DNA of 64,000 nt from G963665545 sp963665545 (GTDB taxonomy: Bacteria > Pseudomonadota > Gammaproteobacteria > Xanthomonadales > SZUA-36). The notes below the pieces were generated by a model that was given only the letters and a program-made list of their open reading frames with translations, searched no databases and was not told where the DNA came from. This document shows, piece by piece, positions 60,728 to 64,000 of this stretch (within the stretch, counting starts at the first letter, position 1; each line of letters starts with the position of its first letter). The position numbers and the translations under genes were made by a program. The DNA is taken from positions 434,001 to 498,000 of the forward strand of contig CAXXKZ010000013.1 of assembly GCA_963665545.2 (NCBI GenBank), read 5' to 3'.

Positions 60728-62815
60728 ATGACCTGGATGGATGGCCTGGAACGAGAGAGAAAACTGCTTGTGGTTGGCATCGTCCTCATTGGGGTGACCA
60801 TGTTGACGGTGACGGCCATGCGGGATCCGGTCTCGGCCGACGCCTTCTGGCATCTGCAAATGGGCAAGAGCTGGATAGAAAACGGTCTCTCACCATGGAC
60901 AGACCACTTCAGTTTTACTTTCAACGGCCATGCAATCACCAACCCGCCGTACCTGTTTCAGGCATCAATCCACTACTTCGTTGTTTTGCTGGGTACCGAT
61001 ATCGGAATGAAGGCGTTCAAGTTGTTTTCTTTCCTGCTCGTCTACGCATTGGTGGTGATTTTCCTTCGTCAGATTCGTGCCCCGGTCATCATATACCTGG
61101 TGGTGCTGACCTTGCTGGTAGCAGTTTTGCAGCTTCGCGCAATGCTCAGACCGGAGCTCATCAGCTACAGTTTGTCAGTGGTCGCATTAATGCTGTATCG
61201 GCGCGCCTGGGACAGTTCTTTGTCCAAGTCCATGCAGATAAAATCCATGCAGGCAAAATCCATGCTGCCCATCGTCTTGTTGATGTGGTTCTGGAGTAAC
61301 TACCACACCCCGGTCATGGGCTACATCATATTCTTCGGCTTGTTTGTCGATATCGGTTTGCAGCAGTTAAGACATCGGGTGCCCGCGATCGCCTGGTCAA
61401 AGTGGCTGGGCTGGGGGGTGGCAGTCATCGCCATTGGCATCGTTAACCCTTCGCTTACGCACCCTTTATTTGAGGCTGTTTTAATGCCCGCGGAGTGGAA
61501 AGTCCTGATTCAGGAATACCGCCCTATCGCAATCTATGCCGCAGTTCCGACGGTCTACTTGATCGGGTTGCTTGCAATCGCCGCGATTTGTCTACAGGTG
61601 CGCCAAAATCGACCGGGTTTGGCGGTTGTCTCTGCAATATTGATGCTGTCGGCCATCCGCTACTCGCGATTGGTCACACCAGCCGGCGTCATATTGTTGT
61701 GCATTTTCGCTCAAGCGGCGGCGGAAGCCGGGGTGCAAGCCTGGTGGAAAAGGCGCACGCAGTACCTCCAATCCATTCTGATGGCCGGGCTGTTGATCAT
61801 GTCCACGATCGGCCTGTACCTGGGTTATGCCTATGCGGTTAGTTTTCTGCACGAAAACCAATCGAGTAAAGCGAGGTTTCCGGATGATATTACTGCGTAT
61901 ATGAACAGGGCCGGAATCAGCGGCAGAATTTTCAATAAATACGGAATTGGTGGATTTCTGGCGTACCAGCTGCTTCCCGGAAGTTCCATCTATATCGATG
62001 GCCGTACCGTCATTCTTTACCCCATTGAGCACTACCAGCTTTACGAGGCTGCCATGGGTTCTGGACAGACGCTACGGGTAGAAATTGAAAAGTACAGTAT
62101 CGACATGGTAATGACGAGCAGCAATAATAGTCTGCCGGTCATGATGGCCCAGGTGGAGCAATTCGGCTTGGATTTTATGGATGCCGGCTACTCACTCTAC
62201 CGGCGCAATCAGCCGAATTTTCCGAACCTGGGCCTGCTCATGGCACACCCTGCGTGTTGGCGTGCCGACATGGCAAATGAGCTGGATGCAGAGCGCAGGC
62301 GGGCGGTTGAGACTCTGCCCCTGGACTCGCCGGCCCATTTGTACTTGAACCTGATTCTCCAGGATCAGCCCAATTTTGCATCACATAAAGTGGCATTCGA
62401 GCGATCAGGTGGCGGAGCGTTTTATGACTTTCACCGACGCTATAGAATGTTTCAGGCCATTGGGCATGGAGAATTTCACGACGTCGCGGAATTGTTCATC
62501 GGTCTGCGCGATCGTTGGGTGAAGGACTACCTTGCCCTGGCTTTTTCTCTGAGCCTGGCGGGGGATTGGGAGGCGATGGCAAATGTACTTGAAGAAACAG
62601 TGTCAAGAAACTGGCCTGTACTGGCTTACGAAGACCTGCAGGTTTTGCATGCCTTGCTAACCCAAATTAATGCCACTGGATTTAATAGCCAGTTTGATGA
62701 CGCATACCTGTCCAAGCTGCGCGATCAAATGCGGCCAGAGGATCTGGTTGCCGGCGTCCAGCCTGTAACCGTGGCCATGTTTTGTCCACCAAACTGGCGG
62801 GCGACTGGCCGCTAG
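60728..62815 (+). CDS. Large multi-pass membrane protein, possibly GT-C-type
   Basis: 695 residues. About eleven hydrophobic segments in the first 400 residues, then a soluble domain. The N-terminal MRDPVSADAFWHLQMGKSWIENGLSPWTDHFSFTFNG, with an acidic loop after the first helix, resembles the GT-C fold of dolichol/undecaprenyl-sugar transferases; I do not recognise a named family. Divergent from pilA and convergent with an O-antigen-ligase-like gene, so a role in pilin or surface glycan modification is possible. Contains a 15-bp in-frame tandem repeat (61226-61270, SKSMQIKSMQAKSML). Confidence 0.8.
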   Translation: MTWMDGLERERKLLVVGIVLIGVTMLTVTAMRDPVSADAFWHLQMGKSWIENGLSPWTDHFSFTFNGHAITNPPYLFQASIHYFVVLLGTDIGMKAFKLFSFLLVYALVVIFLRQIRAPVIIYLVVLTLLVAVLQLRAMLRPELISYSLSVVALMLYRRAWDSSLSKSMQIKSMQAKSMLPIVLLMWFWSNYHTPVMGYIIFFGLFVDIGLQQLRHRVPAIAWSKWLGWGVAVIAIGIVNPSLTHPLFEAVLMPAEWKVLIQEYRPIAIYAAVPTVYLIGLLAIAAICLQVRQNRPGLAVVSAILMLSAIRYSRLVTPAGVILLCIFAQAAAEAGVQAWWKRRTQYLQSILMAGLLIMSTIGLYLGYAYAVSFLHENQSSKARFPDDITAYMNRAGISGRIFNKYGIGGFLAYQLLPGSSIYIDGRTVILYPIEHYQLYEAAMGSGQTLRVEIEKYSIDMVMTSSNNSLPVMMAQVEQFGLDFMDAGYSLYRRNQPNFPNLGLLMAHPACWRADMANELDAERRRAVETLPLDSPAHLYLNLILQDQPNFASHKVAFERSGGGAFYDFHRRYRMFQAIGHGEFHDVAELFIGLRDRWVKDYLALAFSLSLAGDWEAMANVLEETVSRNWPVLAYEDLQVLHALLTQINATGFNSQFDDAYLSKLRDQMRPEDLVAGVQPVTVAMFCPPNWRATGR
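61226..61270 (+). repeat. 15-bp tandem repeat, three copies
   Basis: AAGTCCATGCAGATA, AAATCCATGCAGGCA and AAATCCATGCTGCCC follow directly, in frame in the membrane protein gene. They encode K-S-M-(Q/L)-x units in a cytoplasmic or periplasmic loop between hydrophobic segments. Confidence 0.7.
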
Positions 62816-62820
62816 TGTGA

Positions 62821-64000
62821 TCAGGGCGCAGTAAACAGCGAGCAGACTTTACCGTCCTGCCAATACCGCGGATAGAGCGTATCGATGGGTGCCATTTGCT
62901 GGGTTCTGAATTCAAGTCGACGCAGCTCGACGGCCGAAGCGAGCAGTAGAACAAGCGCAACGGTGAGACTCGAAACAAGCAAGCGACCCCCAACAACACC
63001 TGAGCTGTGTAAACGCGTGGTGGGCAGGCTGCCCAATAGCCAGCCCATCATCAACACGGCCACTGTCTGGCTGGCCGGCGTCATGTGCACCGCGCTCAGG
63101 CAGGAATACATTCCGGCGGCGGCAACGCCGGTGGCGAGAAATGCACTGATGTTCGGCTTGCGATTTGACAGCCTTGCAGAGTGTGTCACAGCGCGCAGCA
63201 CGAACCAGGCAAAAAATAGCGCCAGGGCGAGCAGCCCAAGGGCAGCAGGTATGCCCCACTCACCTGCAATTTGAAGCGGCAGGCTGTGGGGGTGACCGGG
63301 GCGGGTAATTTTGCCTTTGCAGGCATAATTCATGGGCCCGATTCCGAACCAGGGATGATGGATTGCGTCATCAATGGAATCCTGCCACAGCGCCAGCTGT
63401 CCGGAGCTGTTCGCCATCGGTCTCCCCAGCGCCAATTCATGAAAACGCCCACGAGACTTCTTGCTGTTCGATTGATCCGCTTGCGCCGGACCTTCGGCTG
63501 ATTCAGATGGACTCTGGCTCACTGCCGAAGTCATCGCAGAGCGATCCTGATCTGTCGACGGCGCATAGCTGAGCAGCACCATGGCGTAAAGCATGCCGCC
63601 GCCCAACATACCCAGACCCTGCCACAACAACAGTGCTCGTCTTGATGATCTGAAGCATACGATGCTCAAGGCCAGCGCAAACACCAGGCTGAGGGCTGCC
63701 CCGCGGGCGCCGGTCATGACGATGAGATACCACTGCAGCGCCAATACCAGAGCGCAGGCAATCAGAACCAGCCGCCTGCCCGGAAACAACAAGGGCAAGG
63801 CTGCCAGTGCCGGAATGATCCAAACCTGGACCTGGTTAAAAAAGCGTGGCCAGGAAAAGTGCATCAAGGCAATCTGGAAACTGAATTCGGTGCCCATTTC
63901 CCACGAAGCAAGCACCCCGGTGGCTTCCTGCAGGCCTACGGCAGCCATGGCGAGCGCCAGCAAGCCAAGTGCCAGGCGGTCGAAATACTGGCCGGCAGCC
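62821..64000 (-). CDS. O-antigen ligase family (Wzy_C) membrane protein, N-terminus outside window
   Basis: The frame runs off the window end, so the start is unseen; at least 393 residues. About nine hydrophobic segments. The periplasmic loop region with GRPMANSSGQLALWQDSIDDAIHHPWFGIGPMNYACKGKITRPGHPHSLPLQIAGEWGIPAALG is the Wzy_C signature (catalytic-type Arg and His). Members are O-antigen ligases, polymerases or pilin O-oligosaccharyltransferases (TfpO/PilO, PglL). Closeness to two pilin genes favours the last, but that is inference. Convergent with the membrane protein gene. Confidence 0.85.
   Translation of the reverse strand, partial: AAGQYFDRLALGLLALAMAAVGLQEATGVLASWEMGTEFSFQIALMHFSWPRFFNQVQVWIIPALAALPLLFPGRRLVLIACALVLALQWYLIVMTGARGAALSLVFALALSIVCFRSSRRALLLWQGLGMLGGGMLYAMVLLSYAPSTDQDRSAMTSAVSQSPSESAEGPAQADQSNSKKSRGRFHELALGRPMANSSGQLALWQDSIDDAIHHPWFGIGPMNYACKGKITRPGHPHSLPLQIAGEWGIPAALGLLALALFFAWFVLRAVTHSARLSNRKPNISAFLATGVAAAGMYSCLSAVHMTPASQTVAVLMMGWLLGSLPTTRLHSSGVVGGRLLVSSLTVALVLLLASAVELRRLEFRTQQMAPIDTLYPRYWQDGKVCSLFTAP

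Noticed and set aside
1..64000. CRISPR array, tRNA genes, prophage, toxin-antitoxin or defence island
   Set aside because: No regularly spaced repeats, tRNA-like foldings, integrase or phage structural genes were found. The IS110 transposase is the only mobile-element gene recognised.

Overview
The window is a 64-kb chromosomal segment of a free-living gammaproteobacterium. The closest fit is the Xanthomonadales-like branch, but genus and family cannot be fixed from sequence alone. Three things point there: the type II secretion genes run E-F-G-H-I-J-K-L-M-N-D as in the Xanthomonas xps locus, the division and cell wall (dcw) cluster lacks murD, and MurE carries the DNPR motif of meso-diaminopimelate-adding enzymes. 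Genes are dense and often overlap by 1-4 bases (ATGA, GTGA, TTGA junctions). No tRNA, prophage or CRISPR array was seen.

Layout. 1-10214 is a type II secretion operon: gspE (cut by the window edge) to gspD plus a small lipoprotein. 10496-12316 is a large secreted protein of unknown function with its own promoter and terminator, followed by a periplasmic PpiC-type isomerase. 13558-19111 is a polysaccharide export and assembly cluster: Wzm and Wzt ABC transporter, two family 2 glycosyltransferases, a methyltransferase and an NAD-dependent epimerase. 19112-19586 is non-coding and full of hairpins. ettA (minus strand) is split by a frameshift. 21429-28394 is the glyA, nrdR, ribD, ribE, ribBA, ribH, nusB, thiL run, with a 268-bp three-way-junction palindrome between glyA and nrdR. 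28397-32072 holds yraN, an lpoA-like gene, rsmI and rnpB (RNase P RNA). 32125-33574 is a second hairpin-rich palindromic element with an IS110-family insertion sequence inside it. 33836-49237 is the dcw cluster from mraZ to ftsZ. It is followed by lpxC, dciA, an M23 peptidase, secA and coaE. 55309-60435 is the type IV pilus set pilD, pilC (frameshifted), pilB and two pilins. The window ends with a large membrane protein and an O-antigen-ligase-family protein.

How the genes work together. PilD probably processes both the type IV pilins and the type II pseudopilins GspG-K. The type II system would export folded periplasmic proteins, and the 606-residue secreted protein next door is a candidate substrate. 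Wzm and Wzt would export an O-polysaccharide built by the neighbouring glycosyltransferases. The dcw genes make lipid II and the divisome.

The strongest finding is the IS110 element. Its ends can be placed by comparison with an uninterrupted copy of the target repeat at 19367-19402. Its upstream non-coding end contains four short segments that match the left target, right target, left donor and right donor around a CT core. This is what a bridge RNA would contain, and it implies that the element is aimed at this genome's own palindromic repeat family.
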